Shown piece after piece: positions 11,315 through 23,439 of a stretch of 64,000 nt of DNA (position 1 is its first letter; each line of letters opens with the position of its first letter). A program made the position numbers and the translations under genes. The stretch spans positions 331,022 to 395,021 of the forward strand of contig WPIO01000194.1 in NCBI GenBank assembly GCA_009760855.2, in the 5' to 3' direction. Source of the DNA: Cristatella mucedo. Its lineage: Eukaryota > Bryozoa > Phylactolaemata > Cristatellidae. The notes under the pieces were generated by a model. That model was not told the origin of the DNA and made no database searches. It was given only the letters and a program-made list of their open reading frames with translations.

Positions 11315-13355
11315 AGATTTTACAATAATATTGTTCAATCATCGATGCATATTCAAACAAGCTGATGTCTACCATCAACAATATAGTTAACCTCTCCCAC
11401 CTCAGCCCCTTTACTAGCGATACTTGTGGCGACCAAGCCGGTTGCTTTTAAAGCATCTATATCACAAAGATAGAAGAAATCAGATAATTAATTAGTGAAC
11501 TTGCTGCGTCCCCTGTAGACTCCTGTCACTGCGTTTGGTGCGGCACCTCAGTTTATACATTCGAAAAAGCCACGAGTGACCTTATTACTCTAAATATTCT
11601 CCCAATTTAACAAGACGACTAGCCATCTAGATCATATTCCAACTGTTTGACTTCTACGAAACATTAATATGCTGATGCCCCACGTAATAAGTACGTCCTT
11701 AATGTCAGGTCATGGGAATAGCTTTTCAAAAAGCCGTAGCTACACCAGACCAAGAGAGTTTAAGAAAATACCATCCAATCTTCGTAACACAGTTCATGTT
11801 AATGACACCGAAACGAGCTGTAGCGGACCAGCAGAACTTCTGCATTGAAACTACAGACATTACAACAAGTTTCCATGTCTGGTGCCACTCCGGAGTGTCA
11901 GCATTGAGTTGGCTGTATAAGGACTGTTTCAGGAATGCACACTTGGGTACAGTTTTTTACTTATTTTGCTTGGTCTTTTGCTAAATTTGATTATAATGAT
12001 CAGCAAGATTTTCTCGGGAATTATCAACTGACCGGGGCATTATTGGCACATCAATACAGTGGTTCAGATCTTCTCTACGAGCAAGAATGCAGTGCATTGA
12101 TTTGAATGAAGACAGAGCATTTGGGGAACCACTAACGTATGGTGTAACTCAGAGCTATGTGCTTGGTCCAGTTCTCTGCACGGTTTATCCTCCCCCTCTT
12201 GCCAATGTGATTGCCAAGCACAATTGAGGCTTCCTTCATTGGAAAGATTACATTCAGTTATACCTTCGCATCGTTTCACCCAGCCCTACAGGCATCGTAT
12301 TACCTCAACTCTGTTACTGCACGTATTGCTGACAAAAGCATATATATGGCAGCAACGTTACCCAAATTCAATGACAGCAAAACCAACGAACAAGCTATGA
12401 GACAGGCAATTGTGACTCAGAAATTGGAAACTTGACTATACAAATTAGCTATGCCTACATACTTCCTATTGCATCTTCTAAAAATCTCGATGTCCTGTTG
12501 CAGAGGGTCCTTTCACTGAACTGCTCACCAGCTGGACAGCCAGGTATTCCTACTCAGGTAAACAACATTGCTAAAAATCGGGCTTGCATGGACCTCATCT
12601 AAATCAGTCCATGCATTTTTGAGACCCAATCTTGACTTTTGTAGCCAACTGCTTGCCGGTTTACCAGCCTGTGCACTCAGGTGCTTATAGCTGGTGCAAA
12701 CCTCTGCAGCTAGGCTTGTCTATGGTGAGTTTGGCAGTTGCCACATCACACCACATCTAGCTGACCTGCACTGGCTCCCACTCAAGCAACCAAATTCTCT
12801 TCATATTATCTTCACATTTTTTCATATCGAGTTGAAGGTTTTGTCACACTCTTTTAGGTTCCTCCACTGGCTAGTGCCTACCTATCAGATGTACTCCCAC
12901 ACTAGGCCTAGCATCTTACGGCCAGCTTTTTGGAACCTAATCATTTATATGTATCTCCTACGAAACTTAAATTCTTTGGATACTTTTCCTCTTATTGGTG
13001 TGCTCCCAAAGCCTGGAACCCAGTTCCTACTGGCTTTAAGACATCCCTTGACTTTAGCATGTTTAAAACAAAATAACAAATGTCTATGCATGGCATCATT
13101 TAGTAGGTCATTGTGATTTATCCTTTATTCGCTTATGTCATCTGACAGTGGGCATGCTACCACGAACCATATTTTGATGCTGACTCTGTGTATGTCACCT
13201 CTAACCATGTTATGCTTTATATCATTGAGCATGTTAGCACTAAGCATTCAATTATGCAACCTTTGCAGCAAATGTAAAATGCCTAGAAAGAGATTGGGTT
13301 CTCTGAGGATGTTTACTACGAATATATTACTACTTCTATTATTATTCAATATAAT
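11315..13355 (+). mobile_element. LINE-A, long decayed copy (linker to 3' tail)
   Basis: The copy begins in the region between endonuclease and RT, with ACTTGTGGCGACCAAGCCGG near 11423 matching the GDLADHFSSFF segment of the copy at 59640. RT landmarks follow, much decayed: a VADQQNFCIE segment near 11820, a YGVTQ..VLGPVL motif near 12138, and a ruined active-site box near 12235. The C-terminal HITPHLADLHWLPLKQ segment is at about 12739-12786, and the 3' tail with GCCTAGAAAGAGATTGGGTT ends near 13300, followed by AT-rich sequence. The first ~1.1 kb is paralogous to 59530-60640 and so predates the block duplication. Confidence 0.82.
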
Positions 13356-13519
13356 ACAGACTACTGTTGCAAGCAACTGTGCAATAGCCCAGGTCATATC
13401 AGCTAGTCTACCTGAATTAGCAAACAGGCCCCGATGGTTGGTACGACAGTAATGATATGCTCGTCGCCCTAATCTTCACATTTGCCAAATTATACAACTT
13501 TTCACCTACACGCGAGGCT

Positions 13520-14060
13520 TTCGGTGAAGCAGCGTATCCACTTAAAATAACTTTCACTAACTTTTAGGCTCCTAAATTCTTTGGCTTTAGTCTCCCAATC
13601 AGAACTACTCGCCTCCCAGGATAGGCATTGTACAACCCAATTTTTAAAATCAAAGCGTTTTGCTGCTGGAACAAATATCAATCCTCTGGAAACTAAAACT
13701 TTAGTTTGTATGCTTCAAAGGCATATAGCTCTCTCTTAATTGACTTCACAATATGTCCTGACTTGAAGTCATTTAAAAGAAGCTTGAACGCACCCGTTAA
13801 TCACAACATTTAGTGAGCCCTGGTGATACGTCTTTTTTGTGCTTACACGTGCTAAAACTGCGCATGCTAAAGCCAACCATAATTAAACGTTGACGCTGTG
13901 CATGTCACATCTAAATGCGTTGTCATTTCTTACTTGTTCATTGTAACACAAGCACTTTGGTCATGCTTCCCTTTTCGCCTAGTTAGATATTGTGTTCTGT
14001 GAGGATGCTATGAGCATTCTTTGGTAATATTGCTATTCCTATTATTGATAATATGCCTTA
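13520..14060 (+). mobile_element. LINE-A 3' portion, decayed
   Basis: This is a second, more diverged copy directly after the previous one. It contains an ACTAACTTTTAGGCTCCTAA segment corresponding to the CACTTTTAGGTCACTTCATT region of other copies, a TTTAGTTTGTATGCTTCAAA segment, the TGCATGTCAC.TCTAA segment and a worn tail near 13985-14040 ending in (ATT)-like sequence. Confidence 0.6.
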
Positions 14061-14329
14061 CACCAACCTGAACAAAGTGAGCTTACGCGAAAGTTAACTG
14101 ACTGTAAAGCAATCTAGTCGCTTAACATAAGAGCTAGGTGATTCTATGCTATTTTTGAAATACCAGCTGATTTAATACTGAAGCTCTCGAAGGCCGGCCA
14201 AGTACCGAGCACGGGGATTTACTTTTACTTTTATTATTTACGGATTCAGTATTTTTGGTAAACCTAAAAAAATATTTAACACTTTAAACTATACTTGCAG
14301 TTAGCGTAATTTTAAACTCCTAATGCATC

Positions 14330-14480
14330 AGTGGTCTGTCAAATGGTTAAAGGGATTTCCTTGAACCATGATCGAGGTTGATGCATTCAAAGAATGGTAG
14401 CATGGGCTCGAGCCCCATGGGTCATGTATGGCTCATACAGATTAAAATCTCTCAGAGTGCTAAGTGCTTAAATTTTATAT
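14330..14480 (+). mobile_element. tRNA-derived SINE, diverged copy
   Basis: A GGTCTGTCAAATGGTTAAAG segment stands where other copies have GGTCTAGTGGTTAAGG (A box), and GGGCTCGAGCCCC at 14405-14417 forms the B box/T-arm. The 3' part (TCTCAGAGTGCTAAGTGCTT) is a worn version of the LINE-A-like tail. Confidence 0.5.
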
Positions 14481-15319
14481 ATTTATTTTAATTTAATGTT
14501 CCTCAAAACTTTCCTCTGGTGAGCAAGGCGAAAATAATTCGAAATGATATTAATTTTTGAAACGGAAACTATCGAGTTTTTTGGATTCAATTTAGTCAGA
14601 AAAAAACAGCTAACAGTGTACTAGGAATAGATGTGAAAATTACCAAATTAAACTGTTCGATAAATATTAGGCAATTTAACTTGTAATTCTACTGCAGCTC
14701 ACTCTCTAGACGAAGCCCCTAAAAATTCTTTCATCGGGTTTTTATTTTATGTCCAGTGATAAATTTACCGTATTGTCGGTTCATTTGTTATGATTATCAG
14801 CCACTATATTAACATGGCTGTGGCCAGTTCCTTTTTAGAGAGGTGCACCTTGGGATTGTAACTGAATTATTGATAAAGAGCAGAATGAGGCTTCCTGTAA
14901 CGATCTTGTAGTCCAGTCAGGAATGGTACCATTTAAAGTCGCTAATTTCCTCAGCCAATTTCGTCGTTTCAATGCACTTGGCAGCAACTTCATGCAGCTT
15001 CTCATCATCAGGGGATGGGCGTGCTCACAAATCTCGGGGCAGTGTTGCACTTGGGTGATAGATGAATCAACGTGAAAATTCCGGATAGCAGGCATACTCT
15101 TCATAGCTCGAGGTTTCGCGGGGTTAATCTTGGAGAAATGAGATGCTTGGTTGTCTATCACCTCCAGTCACTTTGTTAGAAAGCCAACTTCATGACTCTC
15201 TTCGCTTCCATGCACGTTTTTTCCTTGGCAACTTAGGACGTGAAATAAATTCCGTCTCTTGAGCAGCAATATTTCACTTTACCTTAGCAACTCTTTTGCC
15301 GTGTTGGCATAAATATTAA
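14481..15319. other. No recognisable gene
   Basis: AT-rich unique sequence. A minus-strand frame at 14835-15161 shows no known motif and no second copy to test it. Confidence 0.5.
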
Positions 15320-15495
15320 AAAATCTTAAAAGCTAGCTGATTTAACAACTTCCTTTTGTATAGCGACGGAAGATCCTTCACAGCTATCACCACCGCTTGC
15401 AGTGGTAATAAAGGCTCACCCACCACAGGATTCGAACTCACAAACTCGGAGCCGAGGCCGAGAAAAGCAACCGCCTTACCTAGTGAGCCACTACG
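15320..15495 (-). mobile_element. Second tRNA-derived SINE type
   Basis: On the minus strand TGGCTCACTAGG (15479-15490) fits the pol III A box and AGTTCGAATCC (15428-15438) fits the B box, about 40 bases apart, as in a tRNA. The downstream body ends with GTCGCTATACAAAAGGAAG near 15350, a LINE-like tail rather than a tRNA 3' end, so this is a SINE and not a functional tRNA gene. Its head differs from the other SINEs in the window. Confidence 0.6.
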
Positions 15496-17488
15496 ATTCA
15501 CCACATGTGACGCGGGACGCACAGAGCTTGTCCTAAGCCACAACAGGCATTTCATGGTTTGTTTTTTATGCTAAGCACTTCTTAACAGTAGCTCATGTCA
15601 CTTCATATTACTTCTATACTCATTTCCTGATGAAAATTCGTCCTGCCTAGTGAAATGCGTCGGTTGAGTCGAAGCATATAATCAATGCTATGTCAATCAA
15701 ATATGCTTGCTTATCTTTTCTAGTTGTGAAATAGCAAATACAAAATTATGGTGCCGGTAGTTGTACTCTTGTAGCCCTATGAGAGCTATTCTATAGTAGG
15801 TGTCTACCTGCCTATCGAATAAACGGGTAGTGAATCAAGGCTTGCCTAATGTTACGACCAAAAATTGAAACAGTGCCAAACTGCCAACGAAAGAATTGTA
15901 AAATGCTCCTGATCACAGAGGAAATATAATTTTTGAATAATAGCTACTAGCTATTTTCCCTAGACTTTAGGGATTCTGATGCCTATAAACACACTTTTAC
16001 CATACACAAGTAAGTCTTTTCACTTTAAGAACACCCGTTCAGAAGCCCCTTCCTTACACAGCCTTTTTGTAACAATTTAAGCACTATGCCACCTTTGCCC
16101 AATTGCAAAATGTACCTAGGGGCTTTGCAAATGCTGGTTTTTGGGCTCTAAGCAATTTATTTGAGCGAGTTTGCCAACGAGCTCATGCTAGCCTGATAGC
16201 CTCATGGTACAAAATATACAGATGAATTCAGAGATTACATTCGATCCGCAACAAGAAGGATGAAGCAGTTAAGTCCACTGAATGCAGGATACCCGTGTTA
16301 CTGAAAATATGTTAGGGAAGTGGAAATTTTTTGGGGCTTCGTCACAGCCATCACTCTAAAAGCTGTTTTTGTCTTTCTATAGAGTACAACCGTAAGTGTT
16401 TTCGATGGCATTCGCGTTTGTGTGAGAGATGGCGAGCATTTTAAATTAGCTAGCGTCGCTATCGTATGGTCAAGCTCTTGCCCGGCATTCTACTATAGGC
16501 TCGGCGAGCATGGCAACAGTATCTCAGGCATGTATGCCATGCACAGATATTTCTCGCTGTTTCCGGCGTCTGGTTCAATGTGGTTGAGTCGAGGCGCTCA
16601 CTTGAAAGCGACCATCACATAAATAAGTCTTAGGCACATGTCTTCGGCTTAAAGGAGGATTTTTCCTGATTCTCGTTGAACTTGATAACCTCTTTTTGCG
16701 TGACCGCAAGATCTGCTGCACCAGGTTTTGCCAATTTGTAACCTCAGGGCCAGAGGGCAATAAATTCGTGTTTCATTCATCCACTTAAAGACTGGTTTAG
16801 ACAGAAGCTTTTGCTCAAGGGTCAAAGTCATTGGAACTCACTTCAGTAATACTTATGAAACGGCAGCTATGCTCAAGCCGCCAGCTATGGTACAATCTTG
16901 CCAACCGTCATAAGCTCAAAGTCTCTCCTAACTCGGCAAAGCTGCTTATTTTCTCTTTGTTGTGTGGGGTCCTACTAAACGAGGGCATCGTACGGTTGAT
17001 CGGTCTCTTCACTCCCAACCCCTACTAATTTCGATGGTGCATTGAGTTATTCCGCTGACTCCCTTACCAGCCAGTATATGTTTGTAATGTAATCCGGTGA
17101 TCTCCACTTGTATTTTCACAAACCCTCATAATATGGGTGTAAGGCACTGGAGTATCACATTTACAGTCTAAGAGGCTACCAATACATGCCAGCTTTAGCT
17201 GGAAAGTAAGTTGGCGAGTTTACCGTACACCATTGCTCTGTGGGTAATTTTGAAAAGCCCCAGAATGCACCTGGACGTGTTGGGCTGGCGAGAATTTTAC
17301 GTCAGTGGTAAAAGGAAAGGCGAGCTGAACTCACTTCCGTTGAGCCTGGAGAGGCATGATGCACTGTCGTCAGAAGAAAAACATATTGATCTATAATGGA
17401 GCACAATTATTTCCTGGCACTAATTGATTACAATTTTAGGTCGTTTACGAAGCACATGCACATAATGATATATCCGTATATCTATCTA
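15496..17488. other. No recognisable gene or repeat
   Basis: Short overlapping frames on both strands (16422-17028) lack motifs, and nothing here recurs elsewhere in the window. Confidence 0.5.
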
Positions 17489-17552
17489 TATGTATATATA
17501 TATATATATATATACACATATATATATATATATATATATATCCGTATATACC
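17489..17552. repeat. (TA)n microsatellite
   Basis: Two runs of TA, about 26 and 30 bases, separated by a CACA interruption. Confidence 0.95.
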
Positions 17553-17639
17553 TGTATTCGTAGCTATGCATTCATCAACGTAGGGCAAAATGTCCTTCCT
17601 CGGGTGGCGAAATGTCCCACGATCCAACAGCGGGAAATG

Positions 17640-18350
17640 TCAGGCATTTGTGACATCCCGTCTTGACTTCGGTAACTCACTGTTGTCTGGCCTACCGACT
17701 TGATCAACCAGGCAAAAACAGCTGGTGCAAAACTCTGCAGCCAGGCCTATCTGTCGTGAACATCGCAGTTGCAACATCACGCTACTTCTTCCATACCTGC
17801 ATTGGCTACCAGTCAAGCAACTTATCGACTTCAAGGTTTTGTCACTCACTTGTAGGTCACTTTATTCTTTGGCTCCTGCTAATCTCTCAGGTCTACCCCC
17901 ACCTGGCCAACCATCGTACTATCCGCTTTTCGGAATCCATTTGTTAACCAATACCTCGCATAAACCTCAAATCCTTTGGAAACCGTGCATTTAGTTTGTA
18001 TCCTTCCAAAGCATAGAACTCACTTTCGACTTGGGTCAGAAGATCCTTTAACTCGACCACATTTTAAATAGACTTAAAAAACACTTATTTAAGAGAGCAT
18101 TTAGTAGGCCACTGTGATTCGTCCTTCACGTGCTTATGTGACCTGACACTGTGCATGCTGCCAGTAACCACACTTGCATGCTGACCCTGTGCATGTCATC
18201 CCTAACTATGTCATTCATGCGGTTTATCAAGCATGCTACTACTCACCGTTCCATCGTGTTTTCTTTGCAGCAAATTTAAAGTGCCTAGAAAGAGTTTGAG
18301 TTCTCAGATGGAGCTTTATCAAGTGAATTATTATTGGTAATATTATTATT
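17640..18350 (+). mobile_element. LINE-A 3' portion
   Basis: The C-terminal RT-ORF region is present as a frameshifted pair of frames (17663-17947 and 17725-17994), with FVTSRLDFGNSLL near 17645, CREHRSCNITLLLPYLHWLP at 17752-17811 and LAPANLSGL near 17872. The 3' noncoding region has the CTGACACTGTGCATGCTGCC segment and the tail GTGCCTAGAAAGAG near 18281, ending in ATTATT. It is 5' truncated soon after a (TA)n microsatellite. Confidence 0.85.
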
Positions 18351-18435
18351 ATAGCTTGCGAAAGAACATCACAAACTAACATTCATGTGCTAGACAAATA
18401 AATGAGTATATCCTAGAATTTCCATGATTGAATGC

Positions 18436-18572
18436 CGGGCTGGTTTGGTCTAGTGGTTAAGGTGCTCGGCCCGGCCCCAGGTCTGGCTGAGGTCGTGGGC
18501 TCGAGCCCGGAGGCACATGTGAAGTGCCTGAACAGATATTGTATTCTCTTGGGGCGCTATACAATTAAATTA
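18436..18572 (+). mobile_element. tRNA-derived SINE with LINE-A-like tail
   Basis: This is the best preserved copy of the family. The A box lies in GGTCTAGTGGTTAAGGTGCT (18447-18466) and the B box in GTGGGCTCGAGCCC (18495-18508). The tail, GTGAAGTGCCTGAACAGATA then TTGGGGCGCTATACAA, parallels the LINE-A end (GTAAAGCGCCTAGAAAGAG, then GGGCGCTTTATCAA). No functional tRNA could fold from this head because the anticodon region is rearranged. Confidence 0.8.
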
Positions 18573-18592
18573 TATCTTTAAATATATATTGA

Positions 18593-20092
18593 AAGTTCTC
18601 CTAAAACTGACCCAGTAATGCGATTCGACACTGCAAACATGGTAATAGCTGGGACATATTGCTATCGCCGGCTAACAATTGGACTAGAATGCTGCATTTC
18701 GCATCGTTCAATTGCAGTGGCTATTGTAGAGGTTTTACCTGCTGTGCCTTACAATTGTTATTTTTATCTGGTATGCGAAACGATAAGCTTCACTTTTTAC
18801 TAACCGCAGCTTGCAAAATTATGATTCAACAGTCTCTAAGCACTTGTTGTTGCTACTGTAAATAAGGCAAATGCAGCTAGCAGGACGATTGCTCAATTTG
18901 TGGTCGATATGAAATAGTAGAGCCCAGAAGAGGTTGAGCGGCAATGTGTTGTAATCAAAGAAAATCGAGGACTACATATCCGAGTACTTCCCAGCTCATT
19001 TACTTTTGTGTATGCAACCACAGCTGCACGATGTGTACGGCAATATTGGTTCTTAATGACTCATTGTCTGATGCCATCCGGTCAAAGCCGGTGTAATGGC
19101 TTTGTATTTGCTTATCGATTAATAGCCGCTTGGTAACACTCACGTTATCTAGTGTGGTGTGTAGGCAGCCCAAAGCCTGGTCTGAATCACAGATCGGTAG
19201 AAAGCCTTAAAATCTTGATGGAAGCTCATTGAAGACTTCTGCACCCAAGCAATTCATGGCCTAAAGTATTAATAATCGGTGACATAAAAATTAACTGATA
19301 ATGTCTCTGGCTATATTTCCAAGTCATAAGTAACACCGTCGGCAAGGAGTTGCTAGTCATGCTTAGGCAGGTTCAAATAGTTCTCTTACTTTGACACTTT
19401 AAGTTTGATTAGTTAGTAATAGCATGGTCAATTACCATAAGCATAACAAGGTCGAAGGTAACAGGCACAGGGGCTGAGTGAAAAGATGGTTACTGGCAGC
19501 AAGCACGGTGTCAGCCCAATAAGAACACATCCAACGAATCACATGAACCACTGACCATTTTATATGTTCATGCAATCATAGCTTCCTTTAAAATGTGGTC
19601 AAGTTAGGGCATGTTATGACGCCGGCCGATTGTGAATTCCATGGTAAGGGAACATACAAACCATCGACACCTTCTCCAAAGTATTGAAGATAAATACTAG
19701 GTAGTAGTAAACTATCAGAATCTGTAAAACTGATGCTTCGCTCATTAGCCTCGTGGAAGAGTAGGTCTGATAGGTATGGTGAAGAAAAAACGTTAAGGGA
19801 ACGAAAAGTGAGTGACTGAAGCTTGAAGTCGATCTTCGACTGGGAGCCAGTGCATCAGCTAGAAGTGGTGTGACATGGCAACGGTGCCACTCACTATAGA
19901 CTGCCTTAGCTGCAGTGTTTTACACCACCTATTAGTGCCTAATTATACAGAGCTAGTGATCAGCAAGCAGTGAGTTACAAAAGATAAGTCGGATTTCATA
20001 AATGCAAGGAGAAATTAAAATATGGTAACCCTGTCAAAAAAGATCATGTTTTAGCGACGTCATATAGCTGAAAGTAGCTGAAAGTAGGCAGA
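18593..20092 (+). repeat. Duplicated block A1 (paralogue A2 at 24207-25862)
   Basis: It starts with AGTTCTCC then GCGATTCGACACTGC (18619 and 24236) and runs collinearly to the GAAAGTAGGC.GACT word (20080 and 25850). A1 lacks the 151-bp LINE-A tail present in A2, so A1 is the empty site for that insertion. Both copies carry the same minus-strand LINE-A fragment. Confidence 0.88.
19400..20010 (-). mobile_element. LINE-A fragment shared with A2
   Basis: On the minus strand the AACTCACTGCTTGC segment (about 19970), the ACTTCTAGCTGATGCACTGG version of LADLHW (about 19850-19870) and the later C-terminal and 3' noncoding segments appear in order, ending near 19440 with the CATGTTATGCT-like end. Because the same fragment lies at 25170-25790, it predates the A duplication. 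Confidence 0.75.
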
Positions 20093-20097
20093 CTTTT

Positions 20098-20935
20098 TGG
20101 AAAAACTGGTGTGTTTGTATTTGAAAGATCACTATGCATTAGGACAGCCTATTTTAACCTTCATAACATTGCTAAAAGTTAGGCTTGTTTAGATAAGGAT
20201 ACAACGTCTAAGTTGGTCCATGCATTCGTGACAACCCGTCTCGACTTCTCCAACTCACTGCTTACTGGCCTACCAGCATGTGGGATCAGGCGATTGCAGC
20301 TGGTGCAAAACTCTGCAGCTAGGCATGTCTGTCGTGAGCAACTCAGTTGCCACATTAGTCCACTTCTCGCCGACCTGCACTGGCTACCAGTCAAGCAACG
20401 GATTGACTTCAAGGTTTTGTCGCTCACTTGTAGGTCCCTTCATTCTATGGCTCCAGCCTATCTCTCCGACATACTCTCCCAACAGGCCAAGCATCGTACC
20501 ACCCGCTTTTCGGATTCCAACAATCTAGAAATACCTTGTACAAACATAAATCCTTTAAAATCCGTGCATTTAGTTCGTATGCTCCCAAAGCCTAGAACTC
20601 CCTCCCGACCTGTGTCAGTACATCCCCTGACCTGACAACATTTAAAAGGAACTTAAAAACCCACCTATTTAGGACAGCATTTAACTTGTCCCTGTGATTC
20701 GTCCTGCACGTGCTTATGAGTCCTGACACTGTGCATGCTGCCACTAACCACATTTGCATGCTGACCCTGTGCAAGTCACCCCTAACCATGCTATTCATTT
20801 TGTTTGTATCTCAAGCAAGATTTTACTTACCATTCCATTGCATTTCATTTCGCCGCAAATGTAAAGTGCCTAGAAAGAGATTAAGTTCTCTGAGGGCGCT
20901 TTATCAAGTACATTATTATTATTATATTACTGATT
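20098..20935 (+). mobile_element. LINE-A 3' portion, well preserved
   Basis: A 140-codon frame (20213-20635) carries FVTTRLDFSNSLLTGLPACG, then RRLQLVQNSAARHVCREQ, HISPLLADLHWLPVKQRIDF and MAPAYLSDIL, the usual C-terminal end of CR1/L2-like RT ORFs. The 3' noncoding region contains CACTGTGCATGCTGCCACTA and ends with AAAGTGCCTAGAAAGAGATT, GGGCGCTTTATCAAGT and (ATT)n at 20903-20935. It fills the space between A1 and B1. Confidence 0.9.
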
Positions 20936-21899
20936 GCTACAGAAGAGCTCCAAGTTCTCCTACGCCCGTTGGCTCTACCGTCGATCGTTGCACATGAACT
21001 GAGTAACCAATCTATAGGAAATTTAAACTCAGTACAAGAGACGGCCAGTGAGCTGAAAGCCGAGGGACGGGTAGAGCGTGGGCACCTGGTAGAGTGGCGA
21101 TGGGGTTGAGCTGAAAGGCCGCTGGCAGACAGCCGTAGGACATGGAGGCTAGGGAGGTAACCATCAAATCGATATGTTATTGGATCGGGTACCCATTAAA
21201 ATATTTTAAGTGGTACGATGTCGCAGCTAGGCTATTCAAGACAAACAATGATCCTGTTGATTTTCGCTAACTTACCTGAAATCGTTGGTCAATAACGTTT
21301 TGTCAATTGTATGGAAAAAAGTTGCATACATTGCCGACTCTTTGTCGAGTAATTTGATTGAAGCCAGATGGGGGCCACTGCTTGAGTGCTTGAAAGCCTG
21401 AATGTGGTTAACTTAATTTGCACTGACAAGTGAAAGATCAGCAAATGCTTTCCGTTTCGCTTGCAGGAACGTGATTGCTACCATAAAGACCAGTACCAAA
21501 CTTGCATATTATGTTCGACATTACAAATAGTCAATTCACCCTCGGTGGAACTCTAAAGGCATCTTCGCTCTCTTATGAAACACTTCTCGTGCAAATAAAT
21601 TCAGCTATTAAAGTCAATTATGGATTAGGTTTGAGCTTGCGGGAATATGCAAAATAAATTTCAGCTGAATAAATTTTGTCGTATAACACAATCAAAGGTG
21701 TCTCACATGAACACCCACTAGTTTATATTTGCAGGTTTGATACCATTGTAGAAGATGAGTTTCGGGAATCCAGTCATGCTTAGCACGAACATATACAGCC
21801 TTTTAAGGTAAGGGACTTAACTCTGTACTCCCGGACATATTCGACATAAAGAGCATCACCTGAATTTCTTCTGAAAATGTCGCCTGCCTTTTTAAACTA

Positions 21900-22035
21900 G
21901 TGGGCTTCACTAATAGTGGTTATGGTGCTGGCCCGACCAAAGCCTGGCTGACGTCTTGGGCTCGAGCCCCAAGGAATAAGGGAAGCGCCTGAATTAAGAT
22001 TAAGTATTCTTGGGGGGCTATGCAAATGAAATATA
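21900..22035 (+). mobile_element. tRNA-derived SINE in B1
   Basis: TAATAGTGGTTATGGTGCTG (A-box region), TTGGGCTCGAGCCCCAAGG (B-box region, 21957-21975) and the tail GGAAGCGCCTGAATTAAGAT followed by GGGGGGCTATGCAAAT. It has the same position in B2, so it predates the B duplication. Confidence 0.72.
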
Positions 22036-22781
22036 TACCTATATAATATCTTTATTTAAATGACCCATTTGTTTACTCTTCGCCGAGTATTATAATAGGT
22101 CGTATTAGCTGTAAATAAACTCTAAATACAGTCTAATTGAAATAATTTCTACTTATTATTAACAGGTTTTGTAAGTAATCTTGATAAAAAAGCCATAGTG
22201 TATTATGCCTGCAACTATGGTAGCTTTTGGTTTTTACAGGCTAGAATCTTCTACTTAAAAAATCCAAAACCGCATTTTCTACTTAAAGTGATGGTCATTC
22301 GATTTTCTAACTATCAATTCACTTGCATTTTGAGTCCATGGTATTTGAGACCCAATGATCTTTATCCGCATTGCTATTTTGATCTAACAATGCTACTCAT
22401 GCAAAATTGCTGGAGTCTTCCCGCCAAATACGACCGGCCAGCTCAATGTGCATCGTATCTAGTATTTTTCGTCTGTAGCTGGCAACGATCATAAGGATAG
22501 AGGTGCAAAGATGCTAGTCATGTCTAACCATTCCTTGGTACAGCTATCGAGTAAAGTAGGAATTTCCTGCTCGCTAGTAGCATCCTAATAATCTTTAATA
22601 TAGAAACCGCCTCAGGTCACCTACCCAACAGCTAATAATGGAAAGGTTTGCTCTCTGTCTATTTCTCAGCCAGCGTGTGGCTGAAAACGTTGTTTCTGAC
22701 AATTGCGATTGCCACCCAATGATAAATGTCAAAAGTGTGATAATAATGGGACCACCACTAGCTACAATCCGTAGTCATCGT

Positions 22782-23120
22782 TTATTCTCTCTTTGCACGT
22801 TTCCACCCAGAGCATGAAACAATGCAATTGCTACCTAACCACAAATATGTATTTGGAAGTTGTACCTGACATCGTCCATTCTGATACCAAGCGTGTTTGT
22901 CACAGCTGCCTTGCTCAGAGAGACTGTGTGATAGGCTAGGATTAGACACATCTACCATTTCTTTAGTTTCAATAGGCATTATGTTAAGCCAAGCATATAA
23001 GTAGTTACTAACCCCTCTTTTTTGAGCAAGTGCCACAATAACTCTACTCACAAGAATGTCCAAGAAATCTAATCCAGTCGTGAGTATGTAAAGTGACGTT
23101 TTGGGAACCCGTGTAATCAA
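22782..23120 (-). other. 112-codon open frame in B1, unrecognised
   Basis: A minus-strand frame with a Cys-containing part (CDKHAWYQNGRCQVQLPN) that reads in B2 as CDKHARYKVERCQVQLPN. The opposite strand also reads well in B2 (34396-34578), preceded by a TTCTCTCTTTGCAG acceptor-like tract, so the coding strand is undecided. No family is recognised. Confidence 0.2.
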
Positions 23121-23439
23121 CCTAACTCGTGAATGAATAAACGATCTATTATCTTAGAGGCTGCTGTCGTTTTATATTTCATGCAGTTATTATCAAAGAC
23201 ACCATATACAGCGAGTCTATGGTTATAGAAAGGGGCTTTACGAAAAATAGCAGCCAAGTAAGCACCGAATATTTAGTGAGCCAGCCAATCTTCAGCCGAA
23301 TTTTGGTATATTCACTATAAATAACACCATTAGTAATTTCAAAGATGCATAGGTTAGGTCAGTTTTTACTATTTGTGATGAAATGACCATTTTTTATTTC
23401 CTGATGCGACCACTGACAGCATAGAATTTTTTATTTCTA

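Larger units (their letters stand above)
1640..12450 (+). repeat. Duplicated block C1 (paralogue at 50725-60640)
   Basis: A long series of collinear, same-orientation matches links this block to 50725-60640. Examples are the TTACTAGCTCTAGT segment (1715 and 50794), GTGTTTGACCCAGAT (2902 and 52618), the CCGGAAAACTAGAAGCAACG segment (3762 and 53539), the DEG/ENaC exon (6964 and 55278), the 8290-8580 segment (55420-55690) and LINE-A starting near 11315 (59530). C1 differs by an insertion of nested LINEs at about 4890-6110 and keeps about 1.2 kb (7100-8290) that C2 lacks. C2 has an extra 1.4 kb at about 58130-59530. Divergence is well beyond allelic: about 21 mismatches in some 140 aligned bases of the exon. 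Confidence 0.88.

Noticed and set aside
15416-15492. Possible functional tRNA gene, minus strand
   Set aside because: A and B boxes fit, but I could not fold a full cloverleaf, and the sequence continues into a SINE-like tail.
18447-18508. Possible functional tRNA gene, plus strand
   Set aside because: The anticodon region is rearranged, and the same head with the same tail recurs at 21900 and 32578, so it is a SINE.
22782-23120. Cys-containing minus frame as the DEG/ENaC extracellular domain
   Set aside because: Cys spacing does not match the family, the opposite strand is equally open in the paralogue, and it lies 16 kb upstream of the DEG/ENaC exon relative to that gene's direction.
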